Positions 1 to 10,226 of a stretch of 64,000 nucleotides of DNA are shown here, in pieces (position 1 is the stretch's first letter; the number at the start of each line of letters is the position of its first letter). This DNA is from Rhodotorula mucilaginosa (taxonomy: Eukaryota; Basidiomycota; Microbotryomycetes; Sporidiobolales; Sporidiobolaceae), in assembly GCA_034406715.1 (NCBI GenBank), contig CP137868.1, positions 1,364,001 to 1,428,000 on the forward strand, given 5' to 3'. The translations under genes were made by a program, and so were the position numbers. The notes beneath the pieces are model-generated. The model was not told the origin of the DNA. It searched no databases and was given only the letters and a program-made list of their open reading frames with translations.

Positions 1-764
1 TTCGCGGCCGGTAACGGTGCTGCTGCTGCTGCTGCGACGGGGGGTTCTGCCGCGGGTTTCGGGGGATTCGATCCGGACGTGGTTGGTGTTGACGATCCGG
101 GTCCGAAGAGGGCGTCGAGAGATGCAGTAGTTGGATCGGTGGGTTTCGTCGCAGTCGAGGGCGCGGGAGCAGCAGCAGGAGGAGGAGCGGAAGTGGTGGC
201 GGAAGAGGAAGAAGAGGCGGTTTTTGCAGGTGGATGGCGGGCCAAGTAGGCTTGCGCTTCGGGGGAGGTGCGAGCAACTTGCTTCTTTTGCCTGCGGGCG
301 GGGTCACCCGTGTGTCAGTCTGATTTTGGTGACAGCCCGAAAGAAAGAAACTGGACGAGGAGGGGGACCGACTTTAGTTTCTCTCCTGCGAATTCGTACT
401 CGACCTCGATGGTGACGAGGTCACTATTGTCGTCGTCGGCCTGTTTGGGGTTGGAAGAAGTCGTTGCAGTCGTAGCTGGGCGAGCGTACGGGTCGTCGAG
501 GGGGTTGTTGAACTGAGCCCAGAGGTCATCGACGGTCGCCTTGTCGATCGCGGGTTCCGGCGCGGACACGGCTACCGGGGATCGCTTGCGTTTCCTCTTT
601 CCTCCGCCCGAGTCTGAATCTGACGAGTCTGCGTCCGAGTCGGAGTTGTTGCCGCCGCCATGGTCCGAGAGGTGGAAGTCGGAGTCGTCTTCGTCTTCGG
701 AGGGGAAGAGGGTCGGGTCGTCTTGCATGAGCTTTTGCGCGACGGCACTCTTGGGCGGGGCCAT
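1..764 (-). CDS. SWC5: Swc5, BCNT-domain subunit of the SWR1 chromatin remodeller (3' part missing)
   Basis: Swc5 (BCNT/CFDP1 family) helps the SWR1 complex exchange H2A for H2A.Z in nucleosomes. The start is the ATG at 764, giving MAPPKSAVAQKL. An acidic Asp/Ser patch (SEDEDDSDFHLSD and a second Ser-Asp run) fits the histone-binding N-terminus. The motif TVDDLWAQFN follows, as expected for the conserved LW element ahead of the BCNT region. Exon 1 ends at 373 inside LVTIEVEYEFAGEKL, the characteristic YxFAGE motif. An 81-nt intron (372-292) restores the frame to KKQVARTSPEAQAYLAR, which is BCNT-like. The rest is Ala/Pro-rich and runs off the left edge, so the C-terminal BCNT part is not visible. 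It is divergent from the next gene, with starts 273 nt apart. Seen: motifs and splice phase. Known: family role. Confidence 0.85.
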
Positions 765-1037
765 TCCTGCGCCGGGTCTAGAGCTGTGGACGAGTGCGAG
801 AGTCCGAGTGAGCGAGGCGGTGAAGGCGAGTCGGTTCTTCAAGGTCTCTCCGACTCGACGACCACGCAGCGTGGCAGGGACGCAGAGTGGCACGCGCAGT
901 CGAGTCGACTTGAGGACTGCCCGCGACCCCGCGCCAGCTCGAGTCCGCCTCCTCTCTGATTCCCGAGCAACTCGTGCCGTCGACTGCTTCGCTCGCTGCC
1001 GTAGCTCACTCGCTCAACTCGCTCACCACCGCGAACC

Positions 1038-4000
1038 ATGGCACGCCGAGCGAGCACAGCCACGCCAGCAGGCACCGTCACCCGCCCCCATTCAGCCAGA
1101 CGCGCTTCCACCGCCGCAGCCGCAAAACTCTCCGCCTCGTTCCGAGATTCCGACCCCGCCGCCGCTGCTGCCGAGTCGGGGCGGACAACCGAGTCCGAAT
1201 CGGCGCCCGTGCCCCCGGCGAAACTCGATACCAAAGAGGAGGAATGGGGCAAACAACTCGCCGCGAAAGCGGCAGAGAGGATGAGGCAGTTGAGGCAGGC
1301 CGCCGCGACCCCTCCCGTCACGACTGCCGGCAAAGTACCCCGGGCAGCAACGGCAGCAGCCAAGGCGGGCACCTCGGCTGCCCCTCCTCCTCCTGCGTCG
1401 CCGCCGCCCTACTCGCGACCTGGCACCGCAGACGTCCCGAGTCCGGCGACGACTCCGGCTCCCGTCGAGGTCGTCAAGAAGAAGAAGAAGAAGCGCAGCA
1501 GCAGCAGCAAAAAGTACAAGAAGGGGAAAGGGAAAGCCCTCCCGGCGGATGGCGATCAAGTCGAGGCGACGGCGCCGTCGGAAAACGTGAGTGCTTTCGA
1601 GCCTCTCTCTTTCTTCATCGGTTGAACCTACTGACTTTTTTGCTGTGCGGCCCGTCCTCCTACACCTGGACGCCTTATACAGATGAACGCCGCCGCCGCC
1701 TCCGCTTCGCACACGCATCCACCACCGACCGTCCCGATCGCGTCCACTTCCAACCCCAACCCTCCCGCGGCGTCAACCTCAACCTCGACCTCCATCCCGG
1801 CGGGAACGGCAACAGAAGTCCCTGCTCCCGAATCGGTCGCCGACTCCGAGACAGCCTCGAACAGCGCCGAGACGAAGAAGGAAAAGCGGAGGAAACGGAA
1901 AGAGGAACGGAAAGCAGCCGCGGCGGCGGCGCAGGAACAGGGAGCTGCGCCTCATCCTGCTCCTGCCACGACGACGACGGCGACGGCGGCGAGTTCACCC
2001 GCCAAGAAGAAGCGCAAGTCGAAAGCGGAAAAGAGGAAGGAGAAAGAGCAGCCGCAGCAGCAGCAACACCAGGAGGAAGAGGAGCGAGGCCAACTCGCTA
2101 CTGGCGAGGCAGAGAAGCACAAGGGCAAGGGCAAGGGCAAGCAGAAAGGCGAGGCGGACACGCAGGTGCGTTTTTCGGTGCCTGGTGTCCGCGAAACATG
2201 GGAACAAGCGACTGACCCCCACCCTATTTGCGGGTTCTGGGTCCTCTCTACAACCAGCAGCCGACTACTACATCTACCGCGACCACCTCGAGTTTGGCGT
2301 CTCCCGACAAGGCCAAGAAAGCCACCACCGCCACCGCCACCGCCACCGCCCGCGACAAGAAGCGCAAGCGGGCCGAATTTTCGCCCGCGACGCCGGCGGC
2401 GGTGATCAACCTCGATCTTCTTTCGTCCGGTCCGGTTTCGAGCGAAGCCTCGTCTTCTTCTTCTTCAGCAGCAGCGGCGACAGCGCCCGCCACTGCGGGT
2501 CGTAAGAACAAGAAACGCAAGTTGGACGACGTCGCGTCGGCTACTGCTACCCGAACCGAGACTACCGAGGAGACGACGACCACCACGCTCGGCGGCGCAG
2601 TGGTATTGCACGCGACGTCCTCTCGCGCCGGGATGCAGGGATCGTCGCGTCAACCTCTGCCCGCGCACCCGCATCCGCACCCGCACCCGCACCCGCTTGC
2701 GGCGTTCGTGCCCCCGTTCTTGCACCCCCACCTCGCGAGCTTGTCCCTGTCCGCCGCCGCCGCCGGAGGTGGAGGAGGAGGAAAAATGTCCACGTCCTCC
2801 ACCGCTTCCGTCGTGGTGGAGAACATTGTCGAGGCGTTGTATGCCGAGTTTGGAGACGAGGTGGTCGATCGCGCGGTCAAGAGGGCGAGGCGGGGGCGTG
2901 AAGGAGGAGGAGCCATTCCGACCACCGCTGCGATCAGCAGCACCACGACGACGGCTCCGAGGTTGAGTGGTACCGACGTTCAGGCGCAAGGCTTGACGAC
3001 GACGGCAACCCGCATCAACCCGAGGAAACGTCGAGCGAGCAACGACGAGGTCGAACGGCCTCCAGTGGCAGGTACGACGGACGCTCATGCCGTTGCCGGA
3101 CCTTCGGGTCTCGCGCCGCAGCGAGATGACAGTCGGCCGGTGCCTGCCGAGACGACGACCACGACGACGACGACGGAGACTCAAGATCGTCCGGTCAAGC
3201 AACCGCCGCCGCCGCCGCCTTCCTCCGTGCCCGTGCCCGTCCCGGCGACTGGTCAGCAGCAGCGTTCTTCACCCGTCAAGGCGCCCAAAGTGCCTCCATC
3301 TTCCTCTGCGGATGCGCGTCCTCCTCCATCGTCTGCGGCATCATCTTCCTCGTCGGCGTCCTCTTCGTCGTCGCCTGCACCTCCTGAGACGCAGACGCTC
3401 TCCAGCGCTAGCAGCAGCAACGCAGCAGCTTCGTTGACGGCGAGTCAGCGTCGGCGGAGTCGCGTGAGGCCGAGTAAGAGCACGAGGGAGGCGATGCGCC
3501 GCGCGGCGGCCGAGGCGCATGCAGATGCGCATGCAGAGGCGAAGGTGGAAGGCGGTGCCGGTCCCGTGCAGGGTGGGTCGAACTCGCCCGCGACAGCGAC
3601 GGTGCAGGCGGAACAGCGGATGCAGGTCGACGGCGAGCAGGAAGAGGAGGAGGCTGCTGCTCCCGGGACTGGTGAAGCGAAGCAGTCGCAGCCGGAGGAG
3701 CCTGAGGCGGTTCAAGAGGAGGACGACGAGGCGATGGCAGAGGAGACTGCTGCTGCTGCGGCTGCGGTGCCTCCTTCCAAAACGGTCGTCTCCGCCGCAA
3801 TCGAGAATGACGACGACGACGAGGAACTCGACCAGCTCGAATCGACGCCGGCAGCCACGCCGGACCGGGCATCGTCTCGCAACGGCAATGGCTACGGCGC
3901 GGTCAAGGCGGCGCAGAACCCTTCCATCCGCCGTACTCGCGCCAGCGACTCGTTCGTCAACGCCCACGGGGACCTCGAGACGCCCGAAACGTCAGAGGAC

Positions 4001-6377
4001 GACGAGGCCGAAGTGCAGCTCAGTTTGCAGGCTCATGCGGCGCCGGCTTCGCCTGGTCGTCGTGAGACGCCGATGCGTCCGAGGCTTCGGTCCGTCGAAC
4101 CGGAGGAGGCGCCGCTGCCGCCCTCCGCCCAGAAACCTGCCGCTCACACGACGACGGCGGCGGCGGCAGCGCAGGAAGAGCAGGTGGAAGCGCAGCTCGA
4201 ACAAGCTGCCAATACGCGCTTGCCGTCTTCCTCTCCGGAGCCGGACCTGCCGACGATTGGCGGCAGCCGCAAGCGTCGCGCTGGTGGCTCGGACTCGAGC
4301 GACGACTCGTCGTCTAGCAGCAGCGATTCGGACGATGATGACGACGACGACTCTTCATCTGGAGACGACGGTCCGGGCGGCTTCTTGACCGGTGCGGCGC
4401 GGCGCCTCCAGGCCGCGACGGGAGGGAGGCAGTCGCTCGGCATGGTCGCCCGCGACGCGTTTGGCAAGACGCGCCGGCCTTCGCTCGCGCGCAAGAAACC
4501 TTCGGCGCTGAGCGCGTCCGGGAACTACAACCCGAGTCCGCTCAAGAACTCGGCGGTCACTCCCGCCGCCGCTTCCTCCTCGCCCGTCAAGGGGGGACCC
4601 GAGACGTCCACAGACGATGTGGACGAGATCGACCAGCTGTTGAGTCAAACGCAGCAGAGTCAGCGCGCGGTGAGGCGCACGAGTGGCGTCAATTGGGCCC
4701 AGCTCGAGCAGGAGGAGGAGGAACGGCAGAAGCGCAAGGGCAAAGGTCGCGCGAGCGAGTCTGTCGTCAGCAGCGAAGAAGACGAAAACGACCAGTTTGA
4801 GGAGGCCAAGGAGCAGCTTGACGACGTCCCCCTCGCGGCACAGCAGGTCGTCCCTGCCGATGATGACGTCGACATGGCCCTCGCCGACGAAAACGCCGTC
4901 GAGCAGGAACGTTCGACCGTCAACGGCGCGTCTGCGCAAGCTGGCGAACCGGTCACTGGTACTTCGGTCTCGGCAGCTCCTCGCACGACCGTCGACGGCG
5001 ACAGCGCGCCAATCACGACCGCTCTCCGAGAAAGTGATGATGAGGTGGAACCGGTCGGCATCCCGTCCGCTTCTCAGCCCGAAGCGGTCACGGGCCTCGC
5101 CGCCCTCGAGCCGGTCCTACCGACTCAGGAAGCGAGCCAGTTTCCGAACGGCGCTCGGTTGTACCCTGACTTGAGCACGATCGGCAATCTCGCGAGCAGC
5201 AGCCAGCCTGGCTCGCCCCCGATCGAGGTCGACCCGTCGCGGGTCATCACCGACGACGAGCAGACCCAGGAAGTCGAAACGACTCCCCGAGCCGGCGAGG
5301 ATCCTCTTCCCGCCGAGAGTCAGTTTGTTCCGCTGCAGAAGGACAAGCCGCTCTTCCTCGAGACCCAGACCCAGCACGAAACCGCGCAGGACGACGTCGA
5401 CGAACCGGACACGCAACTTGACAATGCACAGGTTGACGAGGACGACGACGAGGACGTCGAGATGCAGGTCACCGAGGCGATTGTGGAGGACGATCCGAAG
5501 GAATCTATCCAGGTGAGCGCTTTTTCTGCGCTCCAGCCGAGGGAAACGCTAACCTGATCTTCTGCTGCAGGCTCCTATCACGCCTGATGCCTCGGCGCCG
5601 CCGTCACCGACCGTCAACGCGCCCGCCATTGTCGAGCCGGCTGGTTCTCGCGAAGAGAACGAAGACTCGGCAGAAGCCGACGACGAAGCTGCCACTGCGA
5701 TTGCGCCACCCCAGGCCGAGTCGCCCGCGGCGCGTCAGCAGCAAAAGCAACTCCTCGCGCCGCCTACGACGAGTGGGACTTCCACGCCGGCGAGGATGAC
5801 GCGCGCTGCTTCGGCGAGGATGGCGTCGCGGTCGCCGTCGGCTGAACCTCCCTCGACGACGACGAACCAGAACGGTGACAGCAACGGCGTCTCTGCTTCT
5901 CAGCCGGTCTCGACGACGGGGACGACCGCTGCGGGCACGCCCATGTCGGCTGTCGCGAGACGCAAGCAGGCCGCGGCCCTGGCAATGTCGGCGGCGCCCT
6001 TGCCGACTCCTTCCCTCGCGAACGGTCTCACTCCACCTCCTCCCGTCCCTTCTCTCTCGCTCCCCACCGCGCGCAGTCGCGCCTCGGGTCTCCCCTCTCT
6101 CTCCCAACTCGACTCGGTCAAGCGCGTCACCCGTCGGTCTGCGCGAGTCTCCAACGCCGCTGGCGGCGCTGCGCAGCGGAGTTCTTCGAGTCAACCCGCT
6201 GCGGCTACTGCTTCCTTCTTGGCGCGCGAGAGCGACGACGATGATCAAGACTCGAGCGATGATGACGACGAGGACGTTGACAACGGGAACAACAAGAAGA
6301 ACGGACGCTTGTCGATGAGTCAGCCGGTCGGTCGGACCCGACCCCGGCGAGGGCGGGAGAGCGACTTGTGGAAGTAG
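1038..6377 (+). CDS. Very long acidic, disordered nuclear-type protein, function unknown
   Basis: Four exons (1038-1586, 1683-2165, 2258-5512, 5571-6377) all join in phase 0 and give about 1,697 residues. No folded domain is recognisable. The protein is built of Ala, Pro, Ser, Thr and Glu runs with many basic clusters (KKKKKKRSSSSKKYKKGKGK, KKEKRRKRKEERK) that look like nuclear or nucleolar localisation signals, and acidic tracts (SSDSDDDDDDDSSSGDD, ESDDDDQDSSDDDDEDVD). Short ordered-looking islands lie near 4380-4560 (GGFLTGAARRLQAAT, RQSLGMVARDAFGKTRRPSL) and at the C-terminus (SLPSLSQLDSVKRVTRRSAR, then KKNGRLSMSQP). Alternating basic blocks and acidic serine runs resemble nucleolar scaffolds, but I cannot assign a family. 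The junctions have good donors (gtgagtg, gtgcgtt, gtgagcg) and CTGAC-like branch sites. It is divergent from SWC5. Confidence 0.75.
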
Positions 6378-6617
6378 AGGCGGGCGGAGTGCGTTTGCGT
6401 GGCGGCTTTCGGTTTTTCTCCTTTGCTCGGATGGATGGGGTTTCTCATGTTTTGTCAAGTGGCTTTTTTCACGGGTCGTCGATGTTGCATGCGGGCGGTA
6501 GGGACGACCTTTTGTACTTGTTCTCGTGCGGTGTAATCGCTCTCCTTTCGCAATCACGCTCTCGTCATGACTTGGAGTACCGGTCGGAGAAATGGTCATC
6601 TGCGCAAGACGCTACTC

Positions 6618-7964
6618 TTACTCCTGCTGCTTCCTCCCCATGATGAGTCCGACGTCCCATGCGACTTGAATCGTCTCTGCTCCCTCCCCCTCGAGTCCGA
6701 GTCCGTGTTCCTGCAACTGGGCGACAAACTCGTCGACGCAGTCGTGCGCCGTCGCTGCCGAGTTCTTCTCATTGTAGGCGTGCGCGGCGGACCATGTCCG
6801 CAAGTAGCCGACGAGTTGGGCGAGGGTCCAATCTCGTGTGAGTAAGGACCCGGATCGGGAGAGGAGGACCGTCCGGGTCCCGTCGCCTCCTGCTGACCGG
6901 TCGGAGTCGAGAGTGTAAGTACCGCTTTGCGCGTCTGGGGCGAGTCCTTTCAGCTTGAAGGGGAGGAGGGAGGAGGAGGCGGTGTTTCCGGATGGGGTTG
7001 GTTCTCGAAGGAAGAAAGACCGGGTGTACGAAGACGGGTCGAACGGGGGCGTGAGGGCGCGGGAGGGGAACGGGAAAGGGACGAGGAGGGATTCAACAAT
7101 CGAGCGGCCTGGTTGTTCCCAGTAAGGCCCTGCGCGCACCATTCGCACTCTCCTCTTCTCAGCACACCTGTGCATATGCGTCACGCAACGAAGTCACGAA
7201 AGGAGGAGAGAGAGGGGAGAGGGCGGGGAGACTGACCGAGAGTTCCGGCGGAATAAGGGGGGATCAAGGCGCTCAGGTCGGGCCGGGTCGGGAAGTAGAA
7301 CTCGCCGTAGCCCTGTGCGTGACGAAAGGTCAGCTCATCCACTGGGAGCACTGTGCAGGGATATATGCGCGCACCCAGAAGGCGAAGGCGCCGCCTGGTT
7401 TGAGGACGCGAGCGAGTTCGGAATAGGTCGGTGCGGGGTCGAACCAGTGTGCGGCTTGGCCTGTGTAGATCTCGGGCGAATTCAGTCAGAATGATGCGAT
7501 GAAAAGAAGGGAGCGTTGAGCGGACCTGCTACGACCAAATCGACGCTCTCGTCCTCGACGAGATCTTGTAAGCGATCCGCCCGGCCGACTTTGAACTCGA
7601 CGCGTACGCTCTCCGGCACGGTGCGGTCGCGGAGGATGTTGTTCGCCGCTTTGATCATGCCCGCGCTCGGGTCGATGCCGATGATGTGGTCAAAGGTCTG
7701 GTGGTCGATCCAGTCAAACGTCGAGAGTCCGGGTCCGCATCCGCAGTCGAGCAAAGTGCGGTGGGGCGGTCGGGTGACGGTGGCTTGAGTTCCGTTATTC
7801 AGGTATGCGAGGACATGCTGGAAGAGGGCGGGCGGGTACGAGCTGCACCGTGTGTGGACAGGGTCACTCGAGGGAGCGACGCGGGGAGAGAGAGAGAGCG
7901 GGACTGACGGTCTGGATGCTGCATAGGCTACTGCGTCGAATGACCGCTTCGCAAACGTGCTCAT
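6618..7964 (-). CDS. SAM-dependent methyltransferase, trans-aconitate methyltransferase (Tmt1) type
   Basis: This is a class I SAM methyltransferase of the Tmt1/Crg1 group, cytosolic enzymes that methylate carboxyl groups of small acids. Five exons (7964-7909, 7842-7526, 7460-7375, 7312-7237, 7129-6618) join in phase and give about 348 residues, near the family's usual 300. The N-terminus AKRSFDAVAYAASRP continues across intron 1 into SYPPALFQHVLAYL, the typical fungal opening. Motif I is LLDCGCGPGLSTF, followed by the acidic residue in IIGIDPSAGMI. Later blocks are VGRADRL, VDLVVAGQAAHWFD and VLKPGGAFAFWGYGEF. The C-terminal lid contains LAQLVGYLRTWSAAHAY. Intron 1 (66 nt) is read through as open frame, so an intronless reading would insert 22 wrong residues. 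The substrate is not decided by sequence. The gene is convergent with its left neighbour. Confidence 0.85.
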
Positions 7965-8174
7965 CGTCGTCTTGCGCGTCTGTCGAGCCGAGTGTCGAGT
8001 GTAGAGGCGACGTCAGCGAGAGGAGGAGCGGAAGCGAGAAGCGGGTGGGACCCCACACTCGGCTGGTGCTTCCGCGTGAGAGATGACACGTGGCGACTTG
8101 CTTCTCCTCGGTCAACTTGAATTGCCGGACTCTTCTCTCCTCTTCCTCAACCCTACGCCGAGAGTATCGACGCC

Positions 8175-9824
8175 ATGTGGAGAGCAGTCAGTAGAGTCAC
8201 AAAGCTGCCCACTCCAGCGACCCGCGCTTCGTCCTCGTCCGCGATCCGGCCGGCTGCTCTCGCCTCAAACCAACCTCCCGCGGCTTCGTCGCCTCCTCCG
8301 CCTCCGCCTCGCCCGTCTCCCAAGCAGTCCCAAGCACAGCCGCAGAAAGCCCAGCCGTTCATCCTGAGACCGCTTGCCAAGCGCTACCAGCTCCAGTCGG
8401 TCGAGGCTGCTCCGGCCGTCGATCCCGCCTCCGCCTCGACCACGCTTTCGCTCGTCTCGCCCAGTGACCCCAACGCGCCCAAGACGGTCACCGTCCCCAA
8501 CCTGTGGCTCAGGGACGCTTCCGTCCACCCGGACCACGTCCACCCGAGCTCGAACCAGCGCCTGTTCAAGACCACCGACATTCCCCTCACGGGCAAACTC
8601 ATCGGCTACGGCGTCCACGACTTGCCCAACCACGGCGAGTGCCTCGTCACCGAATGGTCCAAACCCCTCCAAACACCCGGAACCAACCCGACCACCGCGA
8701 AACTGAGCGTCGTCCCGACCAAGTACCTCGTCGCCTTGCTCGAGAACCCGCAGCACCCGCTCCAGGGGGAACTCCCCGCCCCGAGGACGTGGGACCGCGC
8801 CGCCGCGCTCGAAAAGACCCTCGTCAAGATGCCGTACGACCGCTTCCGCTTGGACGACAAGGCCCTCTACGAGACCCTCGACGCCCTCGTCCAGGACGGC
8901 ATCGTCTTCCTCACCGGCGTCCCGACCGCCGAACGCGAAGGACACCACACCGAGCTGAGGAAAGCGGTCGAACGGATCGGGAGTTTGAGGAGGACGTGGT
9001 ACGGCGACCTGTGGGACGTCAAGGCCGTCGAAGGCAGCCTCAACATTGCCTACACCAACCTCGACCTCGGACTCCACATGGACCTCACGTGTGTCTCCTG
9101 TGTCCCCTCTTGCTGCAGAGATGCGACAATCCCTGACCCACTCCGCGCCAATAGGCACTTTGACAACCCGCCGCGGTACCAGTTCCTGCACTCGTTGCAA
9201 AACGCCCGCGTCAAGGGCGGCCTCTCCTACTTTGTCGACACGTACGCCGTCGCCGCTCACCTGCACGCGACCGCCCCATCCGTCTTCTCGACCTTGGCGC
9301 ACGAGAACGTCCATTTCGAGTACCGCAACGGCGGGCAACACACGCGGTTCGTCCGCCCGACGTTGGAACTCGCGCCCGGTTCGAACTCGCGCTTGCACGC
9401 CGTCAACTACTCGCCCCCTTTCCAGGGTCCGCTCCCGCTCGAACGCCTCTCTACTACCTCCTCCTCGTCTCAGGGAGTCGTCTCGGACGACGCGCAGCGC
9501 CTCGCCGATCTGCACGACGCCCTGTCCCAGTTTTCTCAACTCTGTGACGACCCCGCCTCGCAGTTCCGCTTCGAGCACCAACTCGAACCGGGCCAGTGCG
9601 TCATCTTTGATAACCGTCGCGTGTTGCACGCCCGGACTGCGTTCGAGTTCTTGGAACCGCCCACCACTGCGCACGGGGAGGAGGATGTGGAAGTGGGGCG
9701 GTGGCTCAAGGGAGCTTATATGGATGGGGACGAGTTGTGGAGCAAGTGGCGCGTGTTAAGCCAGAAGTTGCGCGAACAGGACGAGGAACGGCTCCGCACA
9801 AAGGGGCGGACTTTGTTCGTCTAA
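8175..9824 (+). CDS. Gamma-butyrobetaine dioxygenase-like Fe(II)/2-oxoglutarate oxygenase, probably mitochondrial
   Basis: It belongs to the TauD/BBOX family, 2-oxoglutarate-dependent hydroxylases such as those that make carnitine. The N-terminus (MWRAVSRVTKLPTPATRASS) is basic, Ser-rich and acid-free, like a mitochondrial presequence. The N-terminal BBOX domain is marked by VPNLWLRDASVHPDH and ends with SSNQRLF. The usual Cys zinc ligands after WLRD are not evident. The catalytic domain has DGIVFLTGVPT, the iron-binding HxD in GLHMDLT, GGLSYFVDTY, and the distal His and 2-oxoglutarate Arg in FDNRRVLHAR. One intron (9089-9154, 66 nt) must be removed to give HMDLTHFDNPPRYQFLH. It contains no stop and its length is a multiple of three, so a retained form would carry 22 extra residues beside the iron site. 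Spliced length is 527. Carnitine synthesis is the likely role but is inferred. Confidence 0.85.
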   Translation: MWRAVSRVTKLPTPATRASSSSAIRPAALASNQPPAASSPPPPPPRPSPKQSQAQPQKAQPFILRPLAKRYQLQSVEAAPAVDPASASTTLSLVSPSDPNAPKTVTVPNLWLRDASVHPDHVHPSSNQRLFKTTDIPLTGKLIGYGVHDLPNHGECLVTEWSKPLQTPGTNPTTAKLSVVPTKYLVALLENPQHPLQGELPAPRTWDRAAALEKTLVKMPYDRFRLDDKALYETLDALVQDGIVFLTGVPTAEREGHHTELRKAVERIGSLRRTWYGDLWDVKAVEGSLNIAYTNLDLGLHMDLTCVSCVPSCCRDATIPDPLRANRHFDNPPRYQFLHSLQNARVKGGLSYFVDTYAVAAHLHATAPSVFSTLAHENVHFEYRNGGQHTRFVRPTLELAPGSNSRLHAVNYSPPFQGPLPLERLSTTSSSSQGVVSDDAQRLADLHDALSQFSQLCDDPASQFRFEHQLEPGQCVIFDNRRVLHARTAFEFLEPPTTAHGEEDVEVGRWLKGAYMDGDELWSKWRVLSQKLREQDEERLRTKGRTLFV

Positions 9825-10226
9825 GGGCATCTCCGAAGTTGATAGATATCCCTCGCAGTTTCTGCGCTTGTTTTTTGTGTACATCGGCTCTTGTGTTTGT
9901 CTTCTTCTCCCTTGTTGCCATACACAGCACTTCTTTACTCTTGTCCTCTCGGCGGAACCTCCGATGCGATCCAGCTTTTGCCAGGGATTGGCGACAGCAG
10001 CGAAAGCGAGAGCAGCACCGTTCGAATATCAAGAAATTGAGGAACGGCGATTACAACAGGAGCACAAACGCGAGGCCAAAAAAGGGTTTGAAGAAGTGAC
10101 CAAGGAAAACCTGGTCAAATGGGCGGCCTCCGAGAACTTGGTAAGAAACTCTAGGGATGAAAGACGAAGAAAAAAGGAGACGAAGAAAGGAGGGGCCTTT
10201 AGATGACCGATGAATGTTGAGGCAGC
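9825..10226. other. Convergent 3' intergenic region
   Basis: It lies between two converging stop codons and is AT-richer than the neighbours. It probably holds both 3' UTRs. A frame at 9868-10206 is open, but it begins with an alternative codon and its composition is unlike local genes. No terminator or RNA is recognised. Confidence 0.5.

Noticed and set aside
8265-9674. 469-codon open frame antisense to the dioxygenase gene
   Set aside because: Mirror of GC-rich codon bias on the real gene; no domain, no splice signals, and the sense strand has clear catalytic motifs.
9868-10206. Charged plus-strand ORF (EYQEIEERRLQQEHKRE)
   Set aside because: Begins at a non-ATG codon, lies between converging stops and lacks the codon bias of the neighbours; probably 3' UTR.
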